Assembly: GCA_902792115.1 (NCBI GenBank)
Contig: CADAYJ010000012.1
Location: 1 to 37,748, forward strand
Source of the DNA: an uncultured Ruminococcus sp.
GTDB lineage: Bacteria > Bacillota > Clostridia > Oscillospirales > Acutalibacteraceae
DNA: 37,748 nt
Direction of reading: 5' to 3'
This document shows, one piece after another, positions 1-7,459 of the stretch. The notes under the pieces are model-generated. The model did no database searches. It worked only from the letters and a program-made list of their open reading frames with translations, and had not been told where the DNA came from. Positions within the stretch are counted from its first letter, which is position 1. Every line of letters begins with the position of its first letter. The translations under genes were made by a program, and so were the position numbers.

Positions 1-26
1 CTTCATCTGCCTTCATCTGCCTTCAG
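1..26. repeat. Short 10-bp direct repeat at the window edge
   Basis: The 10-mer CTTCATCTGC occurs twice in direct succession and a third partial copy (CTTCAG) follows. It is cut by the window start, so its full length is unknown. No coding or regulatory role is evident. Confidence 0.5.
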
Positions 27-57
27 ATTACTTATTATTCTTGATTAGCATAATTTT

Positions 58-86
58 AACCCCGTATTCTTTCCGAATACGGGGTT
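58..86. terminator. Hairpin downstream of dnaI
   Basis: A perfect 12-bp stem (AACCCCGTATTC / GAATACGGGGTT) with a 5-nt loop lies 22 nt beyond the dnaI stop on the minus strand. The following U tract is weak (TTAAAATT on the minus strand), so termination is likely but not certain. Confidence 0.5.
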
Positions 87-98
87 AATCTACAAGCT

Positions 99-126
99 GA
101 GAGACGCTTACGAGCGTCTCTTTTTT
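99..126 (+). terminator. Plus-strand intrinsic terminator overlapping the dnaI 3' end
   Basis: The stem GAGACGCT/AGCGTCTC with loop TACG is followed by six T on the plus strand. It overlaps the dnaI stop codon at 108-110. Oriented this way it would stop rightward antisense transcription, or serve as part of a bidirectional terminator with the hairpin at 58-86. Confidence 0.5.
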
Positions 127-1097
127 CTCAGTATTCTAATGTCGTCGCCGAAGAACGTCATGTAATGATTGTCGCCTACAAGCCGTGAGACGAGACGGTC
201 GGAATAATTCTTCTTCATCTCGCCGAGCGTGAGATTTGTGTTGATGATCGTCGGCTTTTCGCGCACGAGACGCGCATTCACGAGGTTGTACACTGCCGTC
301 TTGTTGAACGGCTTCGGGTACTCGGTTCCGAGATCGTCCAGGATAAGAAGATCGCACTGTTCAAGGCGGTCTGTCATTTCGTGATCGTGCGTATATGAGA
401 AATTCTCCTTTTCGAGGACGGAAAGCAGATCGGGCGCAGAGCCGTAAATAACGCCGAAGCCCTTCCCTATCACCTCGCGCGCTATCGCTAGCGAAAGGTG
501 CGTTTTTCCAAGCCCCGTTGCGCCCTCCATCAGGATAGAACGGCTTCCCGCGCCGAATTCCTCGGCGTATTTTTTGCAGAAATTGTACACGCGCTCCATC
601 TGCCGGTACGGAGTCGGTGAATCCGAAGCTCCGCTGTCCTTGTAATACGAGAGATCGAAGCTCTGAAAAGAAGAGCTTTCGAGCGGAAGCGGCGAACGTG
701 AATTAAGCTCGCCGTACGCCGTGTCGCGCAGCAGCTTTTTCAGGCAGCCGCACATTTTGCCCTCAACGTACCCCTTGTCGCGGCACTCAGGGCAGAAATA
801 GCGCTCCTCCAGATCCTCCGGAGTGTAGCCCTTCGTCGCAAGAAGCTGTCTCAGCTCTTCCTGCGTTTTAAGATTTTCGTCGCGCAGCCCTTCGAGCACC
901 GTCTTTGTGTCGCCTCCGGCAAAAACAGCCTTTGCCGCCGATACTCCCGACTGCCTGAGCCGCTTTTCAAGCTCGTCAACACCCGGCAGCTCCTTTGTTA
1001 TGCGCTCGCGGCGCGCCTCCGCGTCCGTAAAAGCGCGGTGGCGCCTGATCGCAAGCTGCTCGTTTGCCTTTTCGTAAATATCCTTTCCGTAGCCCAT
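108..1097 (-). CDS. dnaI: Primosomal helicase loader, DnaI/DnaC-type AAA+ ATPase
   Basis: This is probably the helicase loader that places the replicative helicase on DNA during replication initiation and restart. The 329-residue protein has an N-terminal helical region and a small cysteine cluster (C102, C105, C116, C118), as in DnaI zinc-binding N-domains. A AAA+ module follows, with Walker A GATGLGKT at about 192-199 and Walker B LLILDD ending at D254-D255. Length and domain order fit DnaC/DnaI proteins of Clostridia. It starts 12 nt after the end of dnaD, so the two form a primosome operon read dnaD then dnaI. A hairpin after the stop may end the transcript. It could be annotated simply as an ATP-binding protein, but the dnaD neighbour favours DnaI. 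Confidence 0.88.
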   Translation of the reverse strand: MGYGKDIYEKANEQLAIRRHRAFTDAEARRERITKELPGVDELEKRLRQSGVSAAKAVFAGGDTKTVLEGLRDENLKTQEELRQLLATKGYTPEDLEERYFCPECRDKGYVEGKMCGCLKKLLRDTAYGELNSRSPLPLESSSFQSFDLSYYKDSGASDSPTPYRQMERVYNFCKKYAEEFGAGSRSILMEGATGLGKTHLSLAIAREVIGKGFGVIYGSAPDLLSVLEKENFSYTHDHEMTDRLEQCDLLILDDLGTEYPKPFNKTAVYNLVNARLVREKPTIINTNLTLGEMKKNYSDRLVSRLVGDNHYMTFFGDDIRILRKKRRS

Positions 1098-1109
1098 TCA
1101 TATACCTCC

Positions 1110-2139
1110 CTATTCGCTAAGCAGACCGAGTCCGCTGAGGTCGTTGACGTCGAACGACGAATGCCCGTCGGAGCCGCTGTCTGTGCCGCTGTTCTTTTTG
1201 CGTGAACGTGCGCGCGCTTCATCTACGGTACGCACACCCTCGTCGTGCCAGTTTTGAAGGATCGTCGCGACGTATTTCGGGATAAACTTCCCCTTCGCGT
1301 CAACGCAGACGTCGTAAGCCTCCTTGATAAGCTCGGAGCCGAGCTTCCACTCGTTTATCCAGCGGTCGTAAAGCTCCTCCTCCGTCTTGCTCGCCTTTCG
1401 GAATTCCAGCCCAAGGATAGTCTGCACCTTGCGGTATGCCTCCTTGCGCTCCTCCAGACGGCGTATTTTCTCGTCTGCCTGTTCGATCGTCAGAATGCCC
1501 TCCTTAGCCCACGACGCACCGAGCATCGCTACATGGTTCATTCCCTTGTGGTTCTCAACGCAGTACGTCAGCAGCATCAGAATGACCTCGCACGGCAGCG
1601 CGTCGTTGTCATGCAGCATGATAAGCACGCCGTTGTCGTTACCGGAAAGCGGACGTCCCAGAATATACTGCGCCTCGTTAAGCAGCGACTCGATCTCCTT
1701 GTCCTCGCTCACGCGCTTCGCTACGTATATCGGATCGGGGCGCAGAGGACGCGCAACGACGGTATCGGACGGCTTGTCCTTCGCAGGCTCCAAAGCAGGC
1801 TTTTCCTCCCTCTGCTCCGCAGTCTTCGGCTCGGGAACAGGCTCGGGCTGCGCCGGCTTTTTCCGTTCGGCGCGCGCGGCCGCCGGCTGCCCCTGCTTCG
1901 GAGTAATCTCTCCGTCGTTGACAGCGATAACTCCGAACGACGACCAGATTGACGTCGTAGGTGTCCATATTTAGCGCCGCCGCGATATCGCTCTCCGAGA
2001 AAGCGCTTCCGCTGCTGCGAAGGATATACAGCAGCACCTTCAGCTGCGCCGATCCCGCTATTTTCAGATATTTATCCACAACGTCCGTAGGGACGGCGAA
2101 GACGCTGCCCCAACAGCCGAGATTTACCGTATAATTCAT
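1110..2139 (-). pseudogene. dnaD: DnaD-domain replication initiation protein, interrupted by a frameshift
   Basis: DnaD remodels DNA and helps load the helicase with DnaI. The start at ATG 2139 is preceded by AAAGGGGC. The first frame reads a winged-helix DnaD N-domain (MNYTVNLGCWGSVFAVP through MDTYDVN). Near 1944-1952 the reading frame is lost. The matching continuation WSSFGVIAVNDGEITPK lies in the next frame and runs through a Pro/Glu/Lys linker to the C-terminal DnaD domain and the stop at 1110. The total length of 1030 nt is one more than a multiple of three, so one extra base or a 3n+2 loss would explain it. Family members usually have several residues between the two joined segments, which favours a small deletion. 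The remaining C-terminal frame has a TTG at 1793 but no good reason to start there. DnaD is essential in Bacillus subtilis, so a sequencing or assembly error is a serious alternative to a true pseudogene. Confidence 0.75.
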
Positions 2140-2244
2140 AATCTGCCCCTTTGCCGATATGCTATGTATAAATTGGAACGCGCAGCGCTCCGATCCATAC
2201 AATTAGCGTCGGTTCCTTTGTAATACTCAAAATCATTCATAATC

Positions 2245-2273
2245 ATTATACCACACTTCGCTCAAAATGAAAA
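2245..2273 (-). promoter_or_regulatory. Candidate sigma-A promoter for dnaD-dnaI (extended -10)
   Basis: On the minus strand TATAAT (2250-2245) is preceded by TGG, an extended -10, and by a weak -35 TTTTCA (2273-2268) at a 17-nt spacing. It lies about 105 nt ahead of the dnaD start. Confidence 0.5.
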
Positions 2274-2284
2274 CAGCCGCGGCG

Positions 2285-2313
2285 GAATATTTTTTCGGTA
2301 AACAGCATACAAT
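2285..2313 (+). promoter_or_regulatory. Candidate sigma-E (sporulation) promoter for spoIIP
   Basis: GAATATT (2285-2291), a 14-nt spacer and CATACAAT (2306-2313) closely match the Bacillus sigma-E consensus (-35 kmATAtt, -10 CATAcanT). spoIIP is a known mother-cell sigma-E gene in Bacillus, so position and target agree. Confidence 0.7.
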
Positions 2314-2388
2314 GTTACAAACGCAAAAGGGAGCGCAGGACGCTGCCCGCAGGCGAAGAAAAAGGAAGCTAAGGAGCGTGTGTACTGT

Positions 2389-3477
2389 ATGAGAGCGAGC
2401 GAACGTGTCGGGAAAGCAAGCGCGCTGATATTCGCAGCGCTGATGTCTGTGTTCGGAACGGTCTGCACCTGCGGACGAATAGCCTCGGCAGCCGGTGCAA
2501 GCCGCGCACTTACCGCGACGGCAGGGCTTGCGATGGTCGAAAATGCCGCGTCAACGGACTTTGACAAAGCCCCGAAAGCGAAGTCCGAAGGCTCCATGCC
2601 CGAGCCGGACGACACGTATACGTTTATCGACTCCGACGAGGACACCGAGCTTGCCGACCTCTCCCACGACTCCGACGAAGACCACACGGGAGAGGACACG
2701 TACCTGGTGACCGAGAGCCTTTTCAGAGAATCGAACATGAGCTACGGCGGCTTCTACGTCAAGAACGCTACCGATCTGAGCCTTGACCTTCGCGGTTTTC
2801 TGAACGCGAAGCTGCCGTTTTCATACGAGGAAACGAAGGAGCCGCAGGTGCTGATCGTCCACACGCACGCAACGGAGTCGTACATGGACAGCGACCTCGG
2901 CTACTACTACGAGAGCTTCTACCCGCGCAGCACCGACGACAAGCGAAACATCGTCCGCGTCGGCGACGCGATATGCGAGAGTCTGGAGAAGGAGGGCGTC
3001 GCCTGCGTTCACTGCACGGAGCACCACGACGATCCCTCCTACCTCGGCGCGTATGACAACAGCGCCGATTCGATAAGCGAATACATGGAAAAATACCCTT
3101 CTATCAAGATAATTCTCGATATTCACCGCGACAGCATAACGACGGAAGAAAACGAAAAAATAAAGCCGACCTTCACGTACGGCGGCGAGAAGGCGGCTCA
3201 GATCATGATAATGTGCGGCAACGACAACTACGGCTACTACGATTTCCCCGACTGGGAGCAGAATATGAGCCTCGCCGTCAAGCTGCAAAGCACCGCCGAG
3301 AACGACTACCCGGGAATGACGCGCCCTCTATATTTCGGCAACTTCATGTACAACATGAACATGGCGCCCGGCTCGCTTCTGATCGAGATCGGAACGGACG
3401 CGAACACGCTCCCCGAGGCTGTCCGCTCCGGAAAAATGCTGGGCACAGTGATCGCCAAGGTGCTGAAAGCAGGCTGA
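2389..3477 (+). CDS. spoIIP: Stage II sporulation protein P (peptidoglycan hydrolase of engulfment)
   Basis: SpoIIP works with SpoIID and SpoIIM in the mother cell membrane to degrade septal peptidoglycan during engulfment; it acts as amidase and endopeptidase. The protein has an N-terminal membrane anchor (ASALIFAALMSVFG), an acidic low-complexity linker, then the SpoIIP domain from about residue 150. Recognisable motifs are VLIVHTHATESY (catalytic-site histidines), ILDIHRDSI and LLIEIGTDANT near the C-terminus. A GTG at 2380 could add three residues. AAGGAG at 2371-2376 suits neither start perfectly; ATG 2389 is chosen because the next residues form a normal anchor. It is transcribed alone from a sigma-E-like promoter and ends in a strong terminator. 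Confidence 0.9.
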   Translation: MRASERVGKASALIFAALMSVFGTVCTCGRIASAAGASRALTATAGLAMVENAASTDFDKAPKAKSEGSMPEPDDTYTFIDSDEDTELADLSHDSDEDHTGEDTYLVTESLFRESNMSYGGFYVKNATDLSLDLRGFLNAKLPFSYEETKEPQVLIVHTHATESYMDSDLGYYYESFYPRSTDDKRNIVRVGDAICESLEKEGVACVHCTEHHDDPSYLGAYDNSADSISEYMEKYPSIKIILDIHRDSITTEENEKIKPTFTYGGEKAAQIMIMCGNDNYGYYDFPDWEQNMSLAVKLQSTAENDYPGMTRPLYFGNFMYNMNMAPGSLLIEIGTDANTLPEAVRSGKMLGTVIAKVLKAG

Positions 3478-3502
3478 GACGTTTATCTCAGCCTGCCTTT
3501 TT
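3469..3502 (+). terminator. Intrinsic terminator of spoIIP
   Basis: The perfect 11-bp stem GCAGGCTGAGA/TCTCAGCCTGC has a 6-nt loop and is followed by five T. The spoIIP stop codon lies inside the left arm. Confidence 0.9.
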
Positions 3503-3517
3503 AATGTTGATCTGCGG

Positions 3518-4909
3518 TCACTCGTAGTCTTCCTCTTCTCCGCCGCCGTAATCCTCCTCATAACCGTTGCCGCCGTCATCGCCGTAGTCATCGCCGCCGG
3601 CATTCGCGCCGCCGTCCTCGTCGGAGTGTTCAACTACGCCGACCTGGTTGTTGATTCCGACGTCGTAGATATATTCCGGCTCGCCGCTTTCGGAGTCGGT
3701 GGAATCGCTGTCGGAGCCTTTTTTCTTATCGTTCTTATCGGAGTCCGAATCGGAATCCGAATCGGAGTCGGAGCCGGGTGCGTTGTCCTTGAGGTCGCCG
3801 TGCGTCGCCTGTGTGCGAAGCGATTCAAGCGTATAAACGCGCGTGTCCGTAACGGTGTATGTATTCATCAGGTACAGCACATCCGTGATCCCGAATTCAT
3901 TTATCATCTCGATCATGTTCGCTTTAAGGTAGTCGTACGACACGACGTAGATCTGCGAGAACGAGCTTGTGAGGAAGGTGGGAAGCACCGTCCCGTATTC
4001 GTCCTTGACAAGCAGCAGCTTCCTTTCATTGTTCACCTTCGTATCGAGGCGCAGGCAGTAGAATCCACCCTTGTAATAGCCCTCCTGAAGGCTTTCCGGG
4101 TACTCGGAGTAGAACTTGTCAACAGCGGCATACTCAAATTCCTCGTTGTAGTAGTTCGTCGTAAAGGAGGCCTTGGGCGCGTAGTAGCTGAAGCTGTCGG
4201 GCTGCTCCTTGAAATCGGCGTAAGCCTGATCGCCGCAAAGCGCAGAAAGGTCGCCTACGTATTCCTTCTCCGTGGTCTTGGTATATTCGGAGATATCGGC
4301 ATATGGTACGCCTGCCGCCTTCGCGAAGACCTTCCCGGCGTAGTATGCGCCGAGCGGAGTCCAGCGGCTGTCCGTTCGGTAGTAGATATCCTCGGCGTTG
4401 TGGTTTTTGAGCGTCGGGAGAACATCAACCTGCTGTACGCCGATGAGCATCGACTTCACGCTCGCGATGATCTCCTCCTGGCTGTCGATCCTGTATCGCT
4501 CGTTGGCAGGGCAGTACAGCTCGCACGCCGTCGGAACGATCATCGAATACATCTTCACCTTCGGACTCACGGATTTCTTCTGCTGGTTCAGCTCGTTTGC
4601 GTAAAATTCGAGGCAGCCGGTTCCGAGCGTCATTACATACGTCTCCATGCCGCGCTTCTTGCCGTCCTGCTCCGCTACGATTATCGAGCCGGATTCGTAG
4701 CACGCTGCGTCCTCCTTGTCATAATCCTTGTGTTCGCCGATATCAGGCTCTTCGGCAGGCTCCGACTCCGCGGGCGCGGACGAAACGACCGGCTGGGAGG
4801 AAACGACGGAGGCGTTCTCCCCTTCACTTCCCTTTTTGCAGCCGGCAAACGACGCCGCAAGCACGAGCGCGAGCGCAGCCGCTGCAAGCCTAATGCTTTC
4901 TCTTTTCAT
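3518..4909 (-). CDS. DHHW/AlgX-like (SGNH-type) surface lipoprotein
   Basis: This is an exported lipoprotein with a signal peptide and lipobox (FAGC, C about 24) followed by a Ser/Pro/Glu linker. The middle region resembles DHHW-family proteins, relatives of AlgX/DltD that usually act with MBOAT acyltransferases in O-acetylation of cell-surface polymers. The signature segment is YYRTDSRWTPLGAYYAG, where the family motif is typically a D-H/S-H-W-T; here Arg occupies the second histidine position. The C-terminal tail is Ser-Asp repeat, then Gly/Glu/Asp rich, and ends EEEDYE. Start ATG 4909 has AAAGGAG nine bases upstream; a GTG at 4915 is less well spaced. It sits 64 nt after the phosphopantetheinyl transferase gene and probably belongs to that operon. 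No MBOAT gene is in the window, so the substrate is unknown. Confidence 0.65.
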   Translation of the reverse strand: MKRESIRLAAAALALVLAASFAGCKKGSEGENASVVSSQPVVSSAPAESEPAEEPDIGEHKDYDKEDAACYESGSIIVAEQDGKKRGMETYVMTLGTGCLEFYANELNQQKKSVSPKVKMYSMIVPTACELYCPANERYRIDSQEEIIASVKSMLIGVQQVDVLPTLKNHNAEDIYYRTDSRWTPLGAYYAGKVFAKAAGVPYADISEYTKTTEKEYVGDLSALCGDQAYADFKEQPDSFSYYAPKASFTTNYYNEEFEYAAVDKFYSEYPESLQEGYYKGGFYCLRLDTKVNNERKLLLVKDEYGTVLPTFLTSSFSQIYVVSYDYLKANMIEMINEFGITDVLYLMNTYTVTDTRVYTLESLRTQATHGDLKDNAPGSDSDSDSDSDSDKNDKKKGSDSDSTDSESGEPEYIYDVGINNQVGVVEHSDEDGGANAGGDDYGDDGGNGYEEDYGGGEEEDYE

Positions 4910-4973
4910 ATACACGATCTCCTTTTCCTTTCACTTATGGAACACCAGTAAAAAACGAATGACGTTCGGGGAA

Positions 4974-5528
4974 TTATTTCAGGCAGCAGACCGCAAGCGA
5001 AAAGCTGCCGTAGTCACAAAGGCAGTAAAGCCCCTCTCTGTTTGAAAAGCGCCCTGTGAGCCTGCCGTCAAAGCCCCTGATGTCGAATGTGATCTCGTCC
5101 ATAGGGAATGCCATACCCATGCCGATTGCCTTGATGTAGCTCTCCTTTAGCGACCAGAGATTGATAAATGTGCGCTGCGTATCGCCCGAAGCGGCAATAT
5201 AATCAAGCTCACTGCCTCGGCACAGCTTTCGGACAAGACCTTCCTTTATCGGGCGGTACACCTGAATATCGACGCCGACCGGCACACTGCACACTGCCGC
5301 TGCGGCGTAGTCTCCGCTGTGACTGATATTAAAATTCACGGCGCTGTCAGGGAAATACGGCTTCCCGTGTTCGCCAAGCTCTATCATCATCGAGGCGGAA
5401 TCAAGCCCGTATGCGTCCCGGACGGCGAATCCGAGAAGCTCGCGCCCGTTTTGCGTTTCCGCTTTTTTTCTGCCTCCGCGCTCAATGCCGGAATAGTCGT
5501 ATTTACCTATATAGACGCGGCAGCTCAT
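4974..5528 (-). CDS. 4'-phosphopantetheinyl transferase, Sfp type
   Basis: The enzyme transfers phosphopantetheine from CoA to a conserved serine of carrier proteins of fatty-acid, polyketide or peptide synthetases. The 184-residue sequence has the superfamily motifs in order: NFNISHSG (65-72), GVDIQ with Mg-binding D87, and WSLKESYIKA (125-134) with E129 and K133. The length is slightly short of Bacillus Sfp but complete. Its start overlaps the end of rqcH by 4 nt, indicating translational coupling. No carrier-protein synthetase is nearby, so it may be the general enzyme for acyl carrier protein (AcpS role) or act in trans. Confidence 0.85.
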   Translation of the reverse strand: MSCRVYIGKYDYSGIERGGRKKAETQNGRELLGFAVRDAYGLDSASMMIELGEHGKPYFPDSAVNFNISHSGDYAAAAVCSVPVGVDIQVYRPIKEGLVRKLCRGSELDYIAASGDTQRTFINLWSLKESYIKAIGMGMAFPMDEITFDIRGFDGRLTGRFSNREGLYCLCDYGSFSLAVCCLK

Positions 5529-7267
5529 AACTGCTCACCCAAGGACGGCTTTACGTATACCGTTCTGTTCTTAACGAAAATAACGGAGCCGGGACGCGCG
5601 CCCTGCGGCTTGCTCACGTTGCGGACGAGCGTGTAATCGACAGGCACCTGCGAGCCGTCCTTTGCTCGGCTGTGGTATGCGGCGATCGCTGCCGCCTCCA
5701 TGATACTCTCCTCGCCCGGCTGCCTGCCGTCCGTTACGAGTATCGTGTGAGATCCGGGGATATCCTTCGTGTGAAGCCAGATGTCGTTCTTCGCGGCAGT
5801 TTTGAGCGTCAGCTTGTCGTTCTGACGGTTGTTGCGCCCGACGAGAACGGTGAATCCCTCCGACGTCCTGAACTCAAGCGGCGGAAGCGGCTTCTGCTCT
5901 TTGTTCTTACCCTTCGGCGCTTTGATATAGCCCGTCTGCACAAGCTCCGCGCGTATCTCCGCAAGCTCTCGCTCCGTCTGTGCGCGCGTCAGCGAGTCGA
6001 AGACGTTGTCGAGGTATTCAAGCTCCTGCCGCGCAAGCGCTATCTGCTCTCCCAGCACCTGCTCCGCCGTCTTCGCCTTGCGGTATTCCTTGTAATACTT
6101 CTGCGCGTTCTGAGACGGTGTTTTCGCGGGATCAAGCGCCACGCGGAGAGATGCCATGTTTTCGTCGTAAAAGTTTTCCAGGATCGCGAAGGGCGCGCCC
6201 TTCTCTATCTTATACAGATTCGCCTGGATAAGGTCGCCGCAGACGCGGAGATGCTCTCTGTCAGCGCATCTTTCAAGCTCCGCCTGCTGCGTATTGATCT
6301 TTCGGGCGCAGCGCTCCGAGGCGTTCGTTATCAGCTTCAAAAGATCCTGAGACTTTGCGCGCATACGCTCCTGACGGTCGCGCTCGTCATAGAAAGCGTC
6401 GAGCAGAGACGAAAAGCTCTCGGCTTTTTTTACGGTGTAGAGCGTCCCGTACTGCGTGATCTCTGCAAACGACATATCCTTCGGTCTGCCGTTCTCGTCG
6501 AATAACGTATACGGTGCGCCGCGAAGCTGCCTTACGTCCTCCGTCAGCTTGCCGATATAATACGAAAGCCTGTTTTTGTAATTCGAGGTCAGCCTGTCGG
6601 AATAGACGGAGTCGTCGCTGCCGCATATCCTGTAAGCGATCTCACGGCTGACGACCGGCGAAATACCGAGCACCGTTTTGAGGATCGCCTTGTCGAGCTT
6701 TTCGCAGCACGACGTGATCTTTTTTACAATATCCTCCGGCTCACACGTCAGAACGGACATCTTGTCCTGCTGCGGCGGCAGCTCGTATTTCATTCCTGGA
6801 AGCACTATCCTCTGCGACGTCATCGACGGATCGACACGTTTCAGCGCGTCAATGACGTTTTCCTCCGAATCGAGAAAAATCACGTTTGAGTACCGCCCCA
6901 TGATCTCGCAGGCAAGTGTGCAGCGCACCTCATCTCCAAGCTCGTCCGTCGCATCGAAGTCTATCATTACGATACGCTCCAGACCGGGCTGGCGAACGCC
7001 TCTTATCTTAGCGCCCGACAGCTTCTTCCTCAGCAGCATACAGAGCATCGGCGGAGTCGCCGGGTTTTCCGGAGCGCTGCGCGTAAAGCTGACTCTCGGA
7101 GAATTCGCACGGGAGCTTATCAGCAGCTTCCGCGTCCCCTCCAGCGTTCGCAGGTTGAGCACAAGCTCGTCCTTGTTCGGCTGATGTATCTGAGACACAC
7201 GCGCGCCGCTTAGTGCATCGCGAAGCTCATTTGCAAGAAAGCGCACGAATACGCCGTCAACGGCCAT
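5525..7267 (-). CDS. rqcH: NFACT/RqcH ribosome quality-control protein
   Basis: RqcH binds obstructed large ribosomal subunits and recruits tRNA-Ala to add C-terminal alanine tails that mark nascent chains for proteolysis; older databases call it fibronectin-binding protein FbpA. The start is placed at ATG 7267 (MAVDGVFVRF), because this matches the family N-terminus and GGGAGG lies upstream; the frame extends 24 codons further without homology. Domains: NFACT-N from 1, a long coiled-coil middle around 280-450, and NFACT-R with NDIWLHTKDIPGSHTILV in the C-terminal fifth. The functionally essential Asp-Arg pair of Bacillus RqcH appears here as E97-R98. It is first gene of an apparent three-gene operon. 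About 580 residues, normal for the family. Confidence 0.9.
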   Translation of the reverse strand: MAVDGVFVRFLANELRDALSGARVSQIHQPNKDELVLNLRTLEGTRKLLISSRANSPRVSFTRSAPENPATPPMLCMLLRKKLSGAKIRGVRQPGLERIVMIDFDATDELGDEVRCTLACEIMGRYSNVIFLDSEENVIDALKRVDPSMTSQRIVLPGMKYELPPQQDKMSVLTCEPEDIVKKITSCCEKLDKAILKTVLGISPVVSREIAYRICGSDDSVYSDRLTSNYKNRLSYYIGKLTEDVRQLRGAPYTLFDENGRPKDMSFAEITQYGTLYTVKKAESFSSLLDAFYDERDRQERMRAKSQDLLKLITNASERCARKINTQQAELERCADREHLRVCGDLIQANLYKIEKGAPFAILENFYDENMASLRVALDPAKTPSQNAQKYYKEYRKAKTAEQVLGEQIALARQELEYLDNVFDSLTRAQTERELAEIRAELVQTGYIKAPKGKNKEQKPLPPLEFRTSEGFTVLVGRNNRQNDKLTLKTAAKNDIWLHTKDIPGSHTILVTDGRQPGEESIMEAAAIAAYHSRAKDGSQVPVDYTLVRNVSKPQGARPGSVIFVKNRTVYVKPSLGEQL

Positions 7268-7312
7268 CTGCGCCGCCTCCCTTCCTTCTATCATGTGTAA
7301 CATATCTATTAT

Positions 7313-7341
7313 ACAACATAGCCCGGAAAATTTCCACATTT
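7313..7341 (-). promoter_or_regulatory. Candidate sigma-A promoter for the rqcH operon
   Basis: On the minus strand TATAAT (around 7313-7318) is preceded at 17 nt by TGGAAA, a 4/6 match to TTGACA. It lies about 45 nt ahead of the rqcH start. Confidence 0.5.
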
Positions 7342-7396
7342 ATTTATTGTGAAAAGCGGAAAAGTTGCCGCTCCGGCAGCACTTCGGCAATGCGTA

Positions 7397-7424
7397 GGCG
7401 CCCCCTCTTCTCCGAGGGGACGCC
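7397..7424. terminator. GC-rich hairpin after the giant gene
   Basis: The stem GGCG-CCCCTC / GAGGGG-CGCC has one internal mismatch. There is no T tract on either strand, so it may be only a weak or factor-assisted terminator, or an mRNA 3'-end stabiliser for the gene ending at 7460. Confidence 0.35.
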
Positions 7425-7459
7425 GCTATGTTATGATGTTAAGATGTTTTGACCTGTGA

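Noticed and set aside
1-26. Possible CRISPR or minisatellite at the window start
   Set aside because: Only two full 10-bp copies without spacers; too short and cut by the edge.
2072-2082. Perfect DnaA box TTATCCACA near 2073
   Set aside because: It is a single copy inside the dnaD coding frame (VDKYLK), with no second box, AT-rich unwinding element or dnaA/dnaN nearby. Chance is sufficient.
3626-4951. Long open frame on the plus strand opposite the DHHW lipoprotein
   Set aside because: Arg/Val/Leu-rich sequence with no domain and a frame-shadow codon pattern; the minus-strand gene has a signal peptide, RBS and family motif.
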